A stretch of 64,000 nt of DNA from the NCBI RefSeq assembly GCF_047729875.1, contig NZ_CP159826.1:248001-312000 (forward strand), read 5' to 3'. The DNA comes from Marimicrobium sp913061115. GTDB lineage: Bacteria; Pseudomonadota; Gammaproteobacteria; Pseudomonadales; Halieaceae. Made by a program: the position numbers and the translations under genes. The notes beneath the pieces were generated by a model that saw nothing but the letters and a program-made list of their open reading frames with translations, was not told the DNA's origin and did no database searches. Of this stretch, positions 44,926 through 52,254 are shown piece by piece (within the stretch, counting starts at the first letter, position 1; every line of letters begins with the position of its first letter).

Positions 44926-46206
44926 GTGACATTAAAGCTTATACAGAATCGAACACTGCATCTGGACGGACGAATCCATCCGGACTTCGGGGCGGTGGAA
45001 GCGACGTTGCGAAATCAACTGGGGAGTCACCCTGGTGGCGCGGCAGTGTGTGTTTACCATCGAGGAGAATGTGTGGTGGACCTGTGGGGCGGGTACAAGG
45101 ATGATGAGGGCACGCTCTGGACTCAGGACACAATGGCGCCGAGCTTTTCCACCACAAAAGGGGTTGCTGCTACCCTGCTGCATATCCACGCTGACCGAGG
45201 ACTTATTGATTACGACGCTCGCGTCGCTGACTACTGGCCCGAATTCGGTCAGGCTGGAAAGGAGGAGATCACGGTGCGGCAGGTACTGTCACACCAATCA
45301 GGGTTGTACCATATTCGCCAGATGGTCGACCACGTGGATCGCCTGTTGGATTGGAAATATATGATCCGTGCTATCGAGCAGACCACGCCAGTGCATCCTC
45401 CAGGGACACGTACTGGCTATCATGGACTGACGTTTGGTTTCCTCGTTGGCGAGATCATCCAGCGCGTCACCGGGAAGAAATTCTCTCAATTAGTACAGAA
45501 GGAGATCGCCAAACCACTGAAGTTGGATGGATTGTTTATTGGCACGCCGGAGCATCAGATAGCACGAGCAGCCAAGCTGATTTTTCCAGCTTCGATCAAG
45601 CGGATGGCGCAGACCTCACTGGGTAGTAAACTTGAGGTCGGTGCTAGTCGGCTTAGTCAGCTACTACAGCGTCTTGGGGTAGACTCAGATCTTTCAAGTA
45701 TATTCGACGCTCTCGCGCCGCGCGGAGTGAGTGATTTTGACTTCGGTTCCCCTGAGTCCCTGCGGGCTGCGATTCCGGCAGCCAACGGTTTGTTTACCGC
45801 CCGTTCCCTTGCCAAGATGTATGCTCTATTGGCTAATGGTGGAGAATTTGAAGGTGTGCGCTTGCTGTCGGAAAAATCTCTGGCGCGGGCTACTACCCTG
45901 CAAAAACCAACCGGAAAACTTTCAGTGATTCCTTTCGATATGCGCTGGCGCCTGGGTTATCACGGGGTAGCAACAACGCGCGGTTTTCCGCGCCAAGCTT
46001 TTGGCCACTTTGGCTTCGGTGGCTCTGGTGCTTGGGCAGATCCGGCGCAGGAGTTGTCGGTTGCCCTTATCGTTAATAGTGGAATGGGTTCGCCCTTTGG
46101 TGATTTGCGAACAGCGAGTATTGGTGGCGCCGCGTTGGCTTGTGTCAAAGCGCGCTCCAGGTCCGCGGGCTTGCTTAGGGAGCCGATGAGTCTAGCTACA
46201 ATATGA
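44926..46206 (+). CDS. Serine beta-lactamase-fold hydrolase (EstB-like)
   Basis: A 426-residue beta-lactamase-fold enzyme without a signal peptide. The nucleophile motif is Ser75-Thr-Thr-Lys78 (SFSTTKG), followed by a Tyr motif in TGYHGLTFGFLVGE and, later, GHFGFGGSGAWADP. This resembles cytoplasmic EstB/EstA-type esterases or the CubicO family. The GTG at 44926 is chosen for the GGGGA ribosome site; the longer open frame from 44767 would prepend about 53 unlikely residues. It is divergent from the AsmA gene. Confidence 0.85.
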   Translation: MTLKLIQNRTLHLDGRIHPDFGAVEATLRNQLGSHPGGAAVCVYHRGECVVDLWGGYKDDEGTLWTQDTMAPSFSTTKGVAATLLHIHADRGLIDYDARVADYWPEFGQAGKEEITVRQVLSHQSGLYHIRQMVDHVDRLLDWKYMIRAIEQTTPVHPPGTRTGYHGLTFGFLVGEIIQRVTGKKFSQLVQKEIAKPLKLDGLFIGTPEHQIARAAKLIFPASIKRMAQTSLGSKLEVGASRLSQLLQRLGVDSDLSSIFDALAPRGVSDFDFGSPESLRAAIPAANGLFTARSLAKMYALLANGGEFEGVRLLSEKSLARATTLQKPTGKLSVIPFDMRWRLGYHGVATTRGFPRQAFGHFGFGGSGAWADPAQELSVALIVNSGMGSPFGDLRTASIGGAALACVKARSRSAGLLREPMSLATI

Positions 46207-46320
46207 GAAAGATTTAGACTCTGCGCCAGTCGGTCTCGGCTGCGCAATTTCCGCACTAAAAATCGGCTGTCCCTGTCCTTGACGTGGCCGTATACTAATG
46301 TTTTTGTCGGCAGCAAGACA

Positions 46321-47076
46321 ATGATCAGCAATACTTACCTTAATTCCAACGTTCTGGATGCCATCGACGCCGGAAGCTTTCAGGCACAGAAGCCTTTCCC
46401 CTGGGTCAATCCACAGCATTTCATTGTTGAAGATCGCTATTGTGAATTGTTAGAAAATATACCTGACATAAGCAATTTTAATGCCTTTTTCGGCAAGCAG
46501 CGCAAACACGGGCAAGCCAGTCACGACCGCTATATTCTAGATTATGAGCGTGGCATGGAGCTTGCGCCGCAGTGGCGTGATTTTGTCGAAGAGCTATGCA
46601 ATGACCGTTATCGTCGTTTTATTTGCGGTCTGTTGAATGTATCCCATGTGCGTTTTCGTTTTCACTGGCACTTCACACCTAGTGGCGGCGAGGTGTCCCC
46701 GCACTGTGATTCCAAAGGAAAGTTGGGTTCGCAGATTTTCTATCTCAATACTGCCGACGACTGGCAGTGGGGGTGGGGTGGTGAGACCACCATTCTTGAC
46801 GATAAAGGTCGCTTTGCTGCCGATAACGCGCCTTCATTCGATGACTTCGACGCAGAGTACCCGGCGGCAACAAAAGATAACCGCAGTATACTTTTTGGGC
46901 GGCGGGGCAATTCATGGCACGGCGTAAGACGTATCAATTGCCCAGAGAATTATTATCGTAAAGTCTTTATCGTAGTTTTTGAGGAATACCGGCCACTACG
47001 AATGGCTTTCAAGAAAACCCGACGACTATTGACCGGGGCACAACAGGTGACAAAAAAAGAAAGCCTGATGTATTGA
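46321..47076 (+). CDS. 2OG-Fe(II) oxygenase-like protein
   Basis: A 251-residue protein with the double-stranded beta-helix iron pattern: the HxD motif in SPHCDSKGK, the distal His in NSWHGVRR and an Arg downstream (YYRKVFIVVF) that could bind 2-oxoglutarate. The strand order around FHWHFTPSGGEVSPHC fits prolyl-4-hydroxylase-like dioxygenases. The ATG at 46321 opens the frame better than the GTG-like start at 46279, though the ribosome site is weak. The substrate (small molecule, lipid or protein) is unknown. Confidence 0.7.
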   Translation: MISNTYLNSNVLDAIDAGSFQAQKPFPWVNPQHFIVEDRYCELLENIPDISNFNAFFGKQRKHGQASHDRYILDYERGMELAPQWRDFVEELCNDRYRRFICGLLNVSHVRFRFHWHFTPSGGEVSPHCDSKGKLGSQIFYLNTADDWQWGWGGETTILDDKGRFAADNAPSFDDFDAEYPAATKDNRSILFGRRGNSWHGVRRINCPENYYRKVFIVVFEEYRPLRMAFKKTRRLLTGAQQVTKKESLMY

Positions 47077-47093
47077 TTCTTTGGTGTGCGGGT

Positions 47094-48392
47094 TTAGCGC
47101 CTGCGCATGGCGTTAACAGCGAGTTCTTCATAGAGCTCAGCGTAGTGATCAAGGCTCCGCTGTTGGTCGCCGTTATCAACGACATACCGATGGCCTTTAT
47201 TGCCAAAGGTGGTTCTACGCTCTTGATTCTGCAATAGACTAGTCAGTGCCAAGGCAATGGCCTCGTGATTGCGCTCCACCAACTGGTAGTGTTCCCCAGC
47301 CTGGCCGATTCCCGCAGAAATACCAAGATAGGGCGTGACTAGGCAGGGTAACCCCGTTGCCATGGCTTCCAATACAGAGTTGGGTGTGCCTTCACGGTTT
47401 GATGCGAGCAGAGAGATATCCGACGCGCGTAAATAGTCCTCCACATCGTCCACAATGCCGGTGAAGTGAACCTGATCAGTGGCTCCCGAGTTCTCGATAA
47501 GATCTGTGATTTCACTGCCGAATGTCTTCAACTTGGGATCATGGATATCACTACGGGGACCCACAAACAGCATGTGCGTATTGGGGAACTGGTGCAATAG
47601 CTCGCGCCATGCACGAAGAGCGATGTCCGGTCCCTTGCGCGGCATCACTGCACCTACCATAACGACAACCTTGTGACCCTCGGGTATACCAAAACGACGG
47701 CGTAGAGCCTCTCTACTTCGCTGTTCTTGGTCTGACTGAATCGGGTGAAACCGCTGCAGATTAACGCCGTTAGGAATATATTCTATACGGGTGGTAACGC
47801 CGATACTGCGCAAAAACTCTTCGATCGCCTCGCTATTGGTTACCAGAGTATCGAATGCGTTGTAGACCCGGCGATAGCCGCGGCGTCGAAAAATACGTTT
47901 AGCCGGTTTTTGTTGCCAGGTGGGAAATTGGGAGACCGAGTATACGGTCGCGATACCAGCGCCTTTCAGTCGGCGCAGCCAGGGCAGTGCCTCGGGCCGC
48001 ATGTTGGTTATGAGTTGGGCTACTGTGGGGCGATCGGTCTGGCTCTGGCATATTTCTAGCAGTGCGTCATAGTAGATCTGCGTGCGTGTTCGGCTCTTGC
48101 TGTCCGGTAAGCGGATGCGCTGCAGAGGGGCGCCATCGAGTACGCCCTCAGACAGCCATGATCCTGGTGTTGACTCGTACCAGTCTAGCTTTGTGTCCGC
48201 CTCACTGCGTTCCTGAATCTGGGGTGTGCCCGTCATAACCCGAACATCCAGATTGCGGTTAATCAATCCCGGGATGTAACTTCGATAGCGATTTTGAGCG
48301 CCACCATAAGTGGGGTAGAAGTGGGGTGAGGTCAGCCAAAGTCTCGTGCGTTTTTTATGATTAGACGAGATAGGGCTCTCTTCCTGAAACAA
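47094..48392 (-). CDS. Glycosyltransferase family 4
   Basis: A 432-residue GT-B enzyme. The N-terminal half has the acceptor domain (YPTYGGAQNRYRSYIPGL). The C-terminal half has the nucleotide-sugar domain with VGAVMPRKGPD and the E-x7-E motif in REGTPNSVLEAMA. The only in-frame start near the family's usual N-terminus is TTG at 48392, without a clear ribosome site, so the start is uncertain. It is the last gene of the putative glycolipid cluster and could add a sugar to the ceramide-type lipid. Confidence 0.85.
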   Translation of the reverse strand: MFQEESPISSNHKKRTRLWLTSPHFYPTYGGAQNRYRSYIPGLINRNLDVRVMTGTPQIQERSEADTKLDWYESTPGSWLSEGVLDGAPLQRIRLPDSKSRTRTQIYYDALLEICQSQTDRPTVAQLITNMRPEALPWLRRLKGAGIATVYSVSQFPTWQQKPAKRIFRRRGYRRVYNAFDTLVTNSEAIEEFLRSIGVTTRIEYIPNGVNLQRFHPIQSDQEQRSREALRRRFGIPEGHKVVVMVGAVMPRKGPDIALRAWRELLHQFPNTHMLFVGPRSDIHDPKLKTFGSEITDLIENSGATDQVHFTGIVDDVEDYLRASDISLLASNREGTPNSVLEAMATGLPCLVTPYLGISAGIGQAGEHYQLVERNHEAIALALTSLLQNQERRTTFGNKGHRYVVDNGDQQRSLDHYAELYEELAVNAMRRR

Positions 48393-48697
48393 AGCTATGG
48401 CTGAAGCGAGGATCGAACCAGCGTGTTTATATTGCTAGTCTATCTGATTGTCTGCGATCGTAAAAGGCTGTCTGGATACGGGCATGGAATCTAATTGCCC
48501 TGCTGTATACCTCTCGGCGAAGTGCCATCCCCGCCCCGCATTGTTCTTGTCTCAGAAGCCTAAAGGAGCTGTGCTATGTTTTGTCGGTTTTTGAGGCATT
48601 TGCACAACGCCTGTAGTAGTCGTATTTAAATAACTCTTTCGATCTACGGGTCACCTACGGCGGTTTATGGTGGAGGAGCGCAGATACAGTGAGCACC
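48393..48697. other. Intergenic region with no feature seen
   Basis: About 305 bases between the GT4 gene and the LpxL-like acyltransferase, both on the minus strand. No tRNA (a GGTTCGATCC look-alike on the minus strand lacks the paired T-stem), no repeats and no convincing hairpin. A promoter for the GT4 gene is expected here. Confidence 0.4.
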
Positions 48698-49630
48698 CTA
48701 TAGTTTGTGCGCTTTCGGCCAGCGACGCTTTAGGCAAACCCACTCCTGTGGATACTCCCTGATCCAGTCTTCGAAATGATGGTGGACAATTTCGGTCATC
48801 GCGACAGCCTGTTCCTTCACCGGTGCATCAGGAATAGGACTAACTAGGGGATCATAAACGGTTACCCGGTAACGTCCTCCGGGCAGACGTTCGGCGCGAG
48901 ACACGACTACCGCTGCTCCCGTGCGCAGGGCCAGGCCGATTGCGCTGGTGTTGGTGAGCGCATCAACGCCAAAAAAGGGGATGAGCTTGCCAGCATCCGG
49001 ACGCGTGTCCATCGCCATAATAATACTTTCGCCCGCTTTCAATGCTTTGATTAGGGGACGTGGCCCTGCATCTGCGGATATTAGCTTTTCACCGAAAGAT
49101 CGGCGTGAGCCCAGTAAGAGGTGTTGTATGATCGGATTGGATTCTGGCGCATAGATGGCGTTGATGGTGAAGCCGAACTGTCGCGTGACCAGTGAGGCAA
49201 CCTGCCAAGCTCCTACGTGTGCAGTCATAAATACAGTCGCTTGTTTGCTCTCCATGTGCTTTTGAGCCTGTGGCTCAAGTACAAACTCGATGCGTTGTTC
49301 GCGCTCCTCCCAGATCTGTTCCAGTTTGAGTAACTCCGCGGCAGAGTAACCCAAGTAGCGAAAAACTTTCTTTGTGGTTCGCTCTCGCCATTCTGGGGAG
49401 CTATCCGGAAATGCGATGGCAAAATTAGCACGCGCTTTATCCGCTTTGTCTGAATAAGCACTGCCCAAGCCGAAGGTAAAAGCAGACAATCGCAGAGCAA
49501 GCCCCAAACTGAGTTTGCGCATGAGCCAAAATATGAAGCGAAAGACTGCAGCTTCGACCCATTGAGCGGCAGAGGATAGAGCCGGCGCTTTGCGTGCCAG
49601 TCGCTTGGGGATCAGGTAAAACTCGGGCAT
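48698..49630 (-). CDS. LpxL-like acyltransferase with altered active-site residue
   Basis: A 310-residue member of the LpxL/HtrB lysophospholipid/KDO2-lipid A acyltransferase superfamily. The first block, normally H-x4-D/E, reads His-Val-Gly-Ala-Trp-Gln, so the catalytic acid is replaced by Gln. The later block DTRPDAGKLIPFFG aligns with the homologue at 50241 (DRRVDEGKFIRFFG). Two copies of the family flank a fatty-acid hydroxylase. The missing acid may mean a different mechanism or an inactive partner. It is 9 bases downstream of the hydroxylase gene, in one transcription unit. Confidence 0.85.
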   Translation of the reverse strand: MPEFYLIPKRLARKAPALSSAAQWVEAAVFRFIFWLMRKLSLGLALRLSAFTFGLGSAYSDKADKARANFAIAFPDSSPEWRERTTKKVFRYLGYSAAELLKLEQIWEEREQRIEFVLEPQAQKHMESKQATVFMTAHVGAWQVASLVTRQFGFTINAIYAPESNPIIQHLLLGSRRSFGEKLISADAGPRPLIKALKAGESIIMAMDTRPDAGKLIPFFGVDALTNTSAIGLALRTGAAVVVSRAERLPGGRYRVTVYDPLVSPIPDAPVKEQAVAMTEIVHHHFEDWIREYPQEWVCLKRRWPKAHKL

Positions 49631-49639
49631 CGGGCAGCC

Positions 49640-50272
49640 TCAGTGTCGCCCAGGGTCTGATCCGAATACCCAGTCCCAGATCGGAGAGCTGACGCCGAAG
49701 CGCCCGCCTTCTCCGGAATGATGATGTTTTAAATGGTAGTGCTTGATGAACTTCGCCACCGGATTTTTCATCGGGAAGTGATGCGTAGAATAGTGGATAT
49801 AGTCATAAATTAGATAGCCAATAATAAAACCCCCACAAAATGGCTGAATCCACGGCTGTGGAATGACAAGCCCGAACAGAAAGTAGAGCGCTGCCATGAT
49901 AGGAATCGCGCCGGTGGGGGGCATGACTAGCCGAGTTTTGTCCTTGGGGTCTGCATGGTGATTGCCGTGGAACAGAAACACTAACCATTTACTCGCCTTG
50001 TTGCTTGCAGGAAAATGAAACAAAAAGCGGTGAAGGCAGTATTCGCTGAGCGTCCACACAAACATGCCCGCCAGGGCTATAAAAAATACTGGCCAGCCCG
50101 GGAGCTCATAGAAAGACAAGCTCCGCCATAGCAGCCACCCCGCGATGGGTGTCCACATCAACAGCGGGGTAATGGGGTGCACATGCGACAAGCGTTCGAG
50201 AAGATCATTCTCGAACAGGCGTATAGATTGATGCTGTTTTTCAGCTTGCACAGGATTCGGTGTCGGCATCAC
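49640..50272 (-). CDS. FA2H/Scs7-like fatty-acid (ceramide) hydroxylase
   Basis: A 210-residue integral membrane di-iron hydroxylase of the fatty acid hydroxylase family. The His clusters are HRFLFH, FHGNHHADP, HYSTHHFP and HYHLKHHH, with WDWVFGSD at the end. The order of segments (HRFLFHFP ... RLVMPPTGAIPIM ... IGYLIYDYIHY ... LKHHH) closely follows eukaryotic FA2H/Scs7, which 2-hydroxylates the N-acyl chain of ceramides. Several hydrophobic segments confirm membrane location. The start (GTG 50272 or ATG 50269) has GAGGAG just upstream, and the gene overlaps the preceding acyltransferase by about 30 bases. Confidence 0.85.
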   Translation of the reverse strand: MMPTPNPVQAEKQHQSIRLFENDLLERLSHVHPITPLLMWTPIAGWLLWRSLSFYELPGWPVFFIALAGMFVWTLSEYCLHRFLFHFPASNKASKWLVFLFHGNHHADPKDKTRLVMPPTGAIPIMAALYFLFGLVIPQPWIQPFCGGFIIGYLIYDYIHYSTHHFPMKNPVAKFIKHYHLKHHHSGEGGRFGVSSPIWDWVFGSDPGRH

Positions 50273-51227
50273 TGTCAGACTCCTCCGTTTGTTGTGTTGT
50301 ATTTTTTGGCCACAGTCGCTTCGAGCAGAACCAATCTTCCGGTTGCTGGCGAATCCAGTTTTCGAACTGGTGGTGAACCTGCTGGATCATATCGATGGCC
50401 TGGGTGGTTTCGTCAAGGCCGGTATCCTCGGGGACAATCGGCGGGTGAAACGTGACGCGGTAGTGGGCGTCCTTTAATCGCTCGACCTGCACTGGAACCA
50501 GATCGCAGTTGAGTTTCAGTGCGAGCTTCGCGGGCATGATAGTCGAGAGCTTATCACGTCCAAAAAATCGTATAAATTTTCCTTCGTCAACCCGTCTGTC
50601 CATTACCATGGCGACGCTCTGCCCTTTTTTCAATGCGCGCATCAGCAATCGGGCGCTGTTGTCTCTGGGCAATAGTTCGCTGTTCAATGCTTGGCGAGAC
50701 TCTAACAGCATGCGGTCCAAAAGAGGATTGCTTGGAGGGCTGTAAAGGCTGACATTTCGAATGCCCAGTTTTGCCATGGCAGAGCACACCACCTCCCAGT
50801 TACTTTGGTGTGCCGTCACGATGACACAGGGCCTAGTGGGATTCTCGCAGGCCTCTAGCGGTTCGCGAATATTAATAATGAGCCGGTCATCCTCTTTCAG
50901 TATAGTGTCCAGATGTGGATATTCGGCCAATACGCGGCCCGAGCGGCCCCAGGCGCGAATGACCAGTTCATCGATTTCCGCATTATTCAGTTCAGGAAAT
51001 GCGATCACCATATTCGCTCGGAATATCGCTGTTTTTTTCTTCAACTTTGGGCCGATCCAACTGCCTACAGAGTCGCCGAACCGGGATGCCATATCGATGG
51101 GCAGTAGCCTTGCTAGGCGCGTGATCAGCGAGACAACCACAACGTCCAGGCGCCACAGCAGAACCCGCAGGAACCGATGGTCGCGCGCCCATTTACTTAA
51201 AGAATTGCCGACAATGAACTCAGCCAC
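50241..51227 (-). CDS. LpxL-like acyltransferase
   Basis: A 328-residue LpxL/HtrB-family acyltransferase with the intact H-x4-E motif in TAHQSNWEVV. Following blocks are SLYSPPSNPLLDRMLLESR and DRRVDEGKFIRFFG. The N-terminus carries a hydrophobic segment that may anchor it to the inner membrane. The likely chemistry is transfer of an acyl chain onto a hydroxyl of a lipid or lipid sugar. Being inside the ceramide-type locus, it may O-acylate a sphingolipid or lipid A; that choice is inference. It overlaps the hydroxylase gene downstream. Confidence 0.88.
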   Translation of the reverse strand: MAEFIVGNSLSKWARDHRFLRVLLWRLDVVVVSLITRLARLLPIDMASRFGDSVGSWIGPKLKKKTAIFRANMVIAFPELNNAEIDELVIRAWGRSGRVLAEYPHLDTILKEDDRLIINIREPLEACENPTRPCVIVTAHQSNWEVVCSAMAKLGIRNVSLYSPPSNPLLDRMLLESRQALNSELLPRDNSARLLMRALKKGQSVAMVMDRRVDEGKFIRFFGRDKLSTIMPAKLALKLNCDLVPVQVERLKDAHYRVTFHPPIVPEDTGLDETTQAIDMIQQVHHQFENWIRQQPEDWFCSKRLWPKNTTQQTEESDSDADTESCAS

Positions 51228-51300
51228 AGGTGAAATTACCCAACATGTTTTCTTGCATCAAGTGGCTAATTATAACGCACTATACCCGACGGATTCGCGG

Positions 51301-52239
51301 TCATAATGTCGATAATTTTAGCTGATCTAGTCCTTCGCGTAGCTCTAGCCTAGGCATCCATCCGGTTACAGTGGTCATCGGACCGTTGTCTACCACCCAG
51401 TCCTCGTGGCGCAGTTCACGCAATTTGGATGGTGTCAGCATGGGCGCTTTGCCTGTGATTCTAGCGGCATTGCTATTGACCGCTGCGACACCGTTTAAGA
51501 GCCAATTGGGGATGCGCCAAAGGCGAACCTTTCGGGACCAGTGGTCTGCGGCAATATTGGCCAATTCACGCCAGCTATAGCCGCCATCTTTCCCATCACA
51601 GAGGGACAGAACCTGATGAATTGCCCCTTCGCTTTGTAGGCAGACCACGATGGCATCCACCAGGTCTGACACATGAATCAGCGACAGGCGGGCATCGGGT
51701 GAGCCTGGTACCAGGACTATCCCCCGCTGCATCCACTGAAATATCGGCAGCATCTCTTGGTCGCCTGGCCCATAGACGGCGGGTGGACGCAGGATAATCC
51801 ACTCAAGGTCCCGAACCTGTGTGAGTAGTTTTTCTCCTTCGCATTTACTGTGGGCATACCATGATAGTTGGGGTTCACGGGCAGCAAGGGATGACAGTAG
51901 TAAAATCTTGGGTGGTCGCGTTTGAGCCCCAATCGCATTGAGCAATGCCAAGGTGCCTAATACGTTCACACGATCAAATGCGCCTTGAGAATTACCTCTT
52001 ACAGCACCTGCGCCGTGTATCACGAAAGCACAATCGGTAACAAGTTGTTGCAGGGCGCAAGCGTCTTCGAGATCTCCTTGGATCAAGGCGACGCCCTGTG
52101 CGGCCAAACGTGATGCTTTAGGGCGATTTCTCACCAGTGCCCGGACCTGAAAGCCTTGCTCCAGCAAGCGCTGGCAGAGCACGGTGCCGATAAATCCGGT
52201 GGCTCCCGTAACGGCGATGAGGCTGCCTGTGGGAGTCAG
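51301..52239 (-). CDS. NAD-dependent epimerase/SDR of the ceramide-reductase (CerR) type, CTG start
   Basis: Extended SDR of 312 residues. With a CTG start at 52239 the protein begins M-TPTGSLIAVTGATGFIG, giving the complete Rossmann GxxGxxG motif. The first standard start (GTG 52182) would cut that motif off. The CTG lies in a CTGA overlap with the ligase stop, with GAGGG ten bases upstream, like the GTGA overlaps at zwf and the lipase. YAHSKCEGEKL provides the Tyr-x3-Lys pair, with LLLSSLAA before it. In Caulobacter the CerR reductase of the ceramide pathway is an epimerase-type SDR. Calling this the 3-oxo-ceramide reductase is inference from family plus context. Confidence 0.8.
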   Translation of the reverse strand: MTPTGSLIAVTGATGFIGTVLCQRLLEQGFQVRALVRNRPKASRLAAQGVALIQGDLEDACALQQLVTDCAFVIHGAGAVRGNSQGAFDRVNVLGTLALLNAIGAQTRPPKILLLSSLAAREPQLSWYAHSKCEGEKLLTQVRDLEWIILRPPAVYGPGDQEMLPIFQWMQRGIVLVPGSPDARLSLIHVSDLVDAIVVCLQSEGAIHQVLSLCDGKDGGYSWRELANIAADHWSRKVRLWRIPNWLLNGVAAVNSNAARITGKAPMLTPSKLRELRHEDWVVDNGPMTTVTGWMPRLELREGLDQLKLSTL

Positions 52240-52254
52240 GCTGAAGCCACCCTC
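52236..52254 (-). promoter_or_regulatory. CTGA overlap with ribosome site deciding a CTG start
   Basis: On the minus strand GAGGG (52254-52250) precedes CTG (52239-52237) by ten bases, and TGA of the ligase gene occupies 52238-52236. No ATG, GTG or TTG lies between the upstream in-frame TGA and the Rossmann motif, so initiation at CTG by translational coupling is the simplest reading. Confidence 0.6.

Noticed and set aside
48400..48430. tRNA-like 3' end on the minus strand (GGTTCGATCC)
   Set aside because: The T-loop sequence is present but the five bases on each side are not complementary, and no D-arm or anticodon arm follows.
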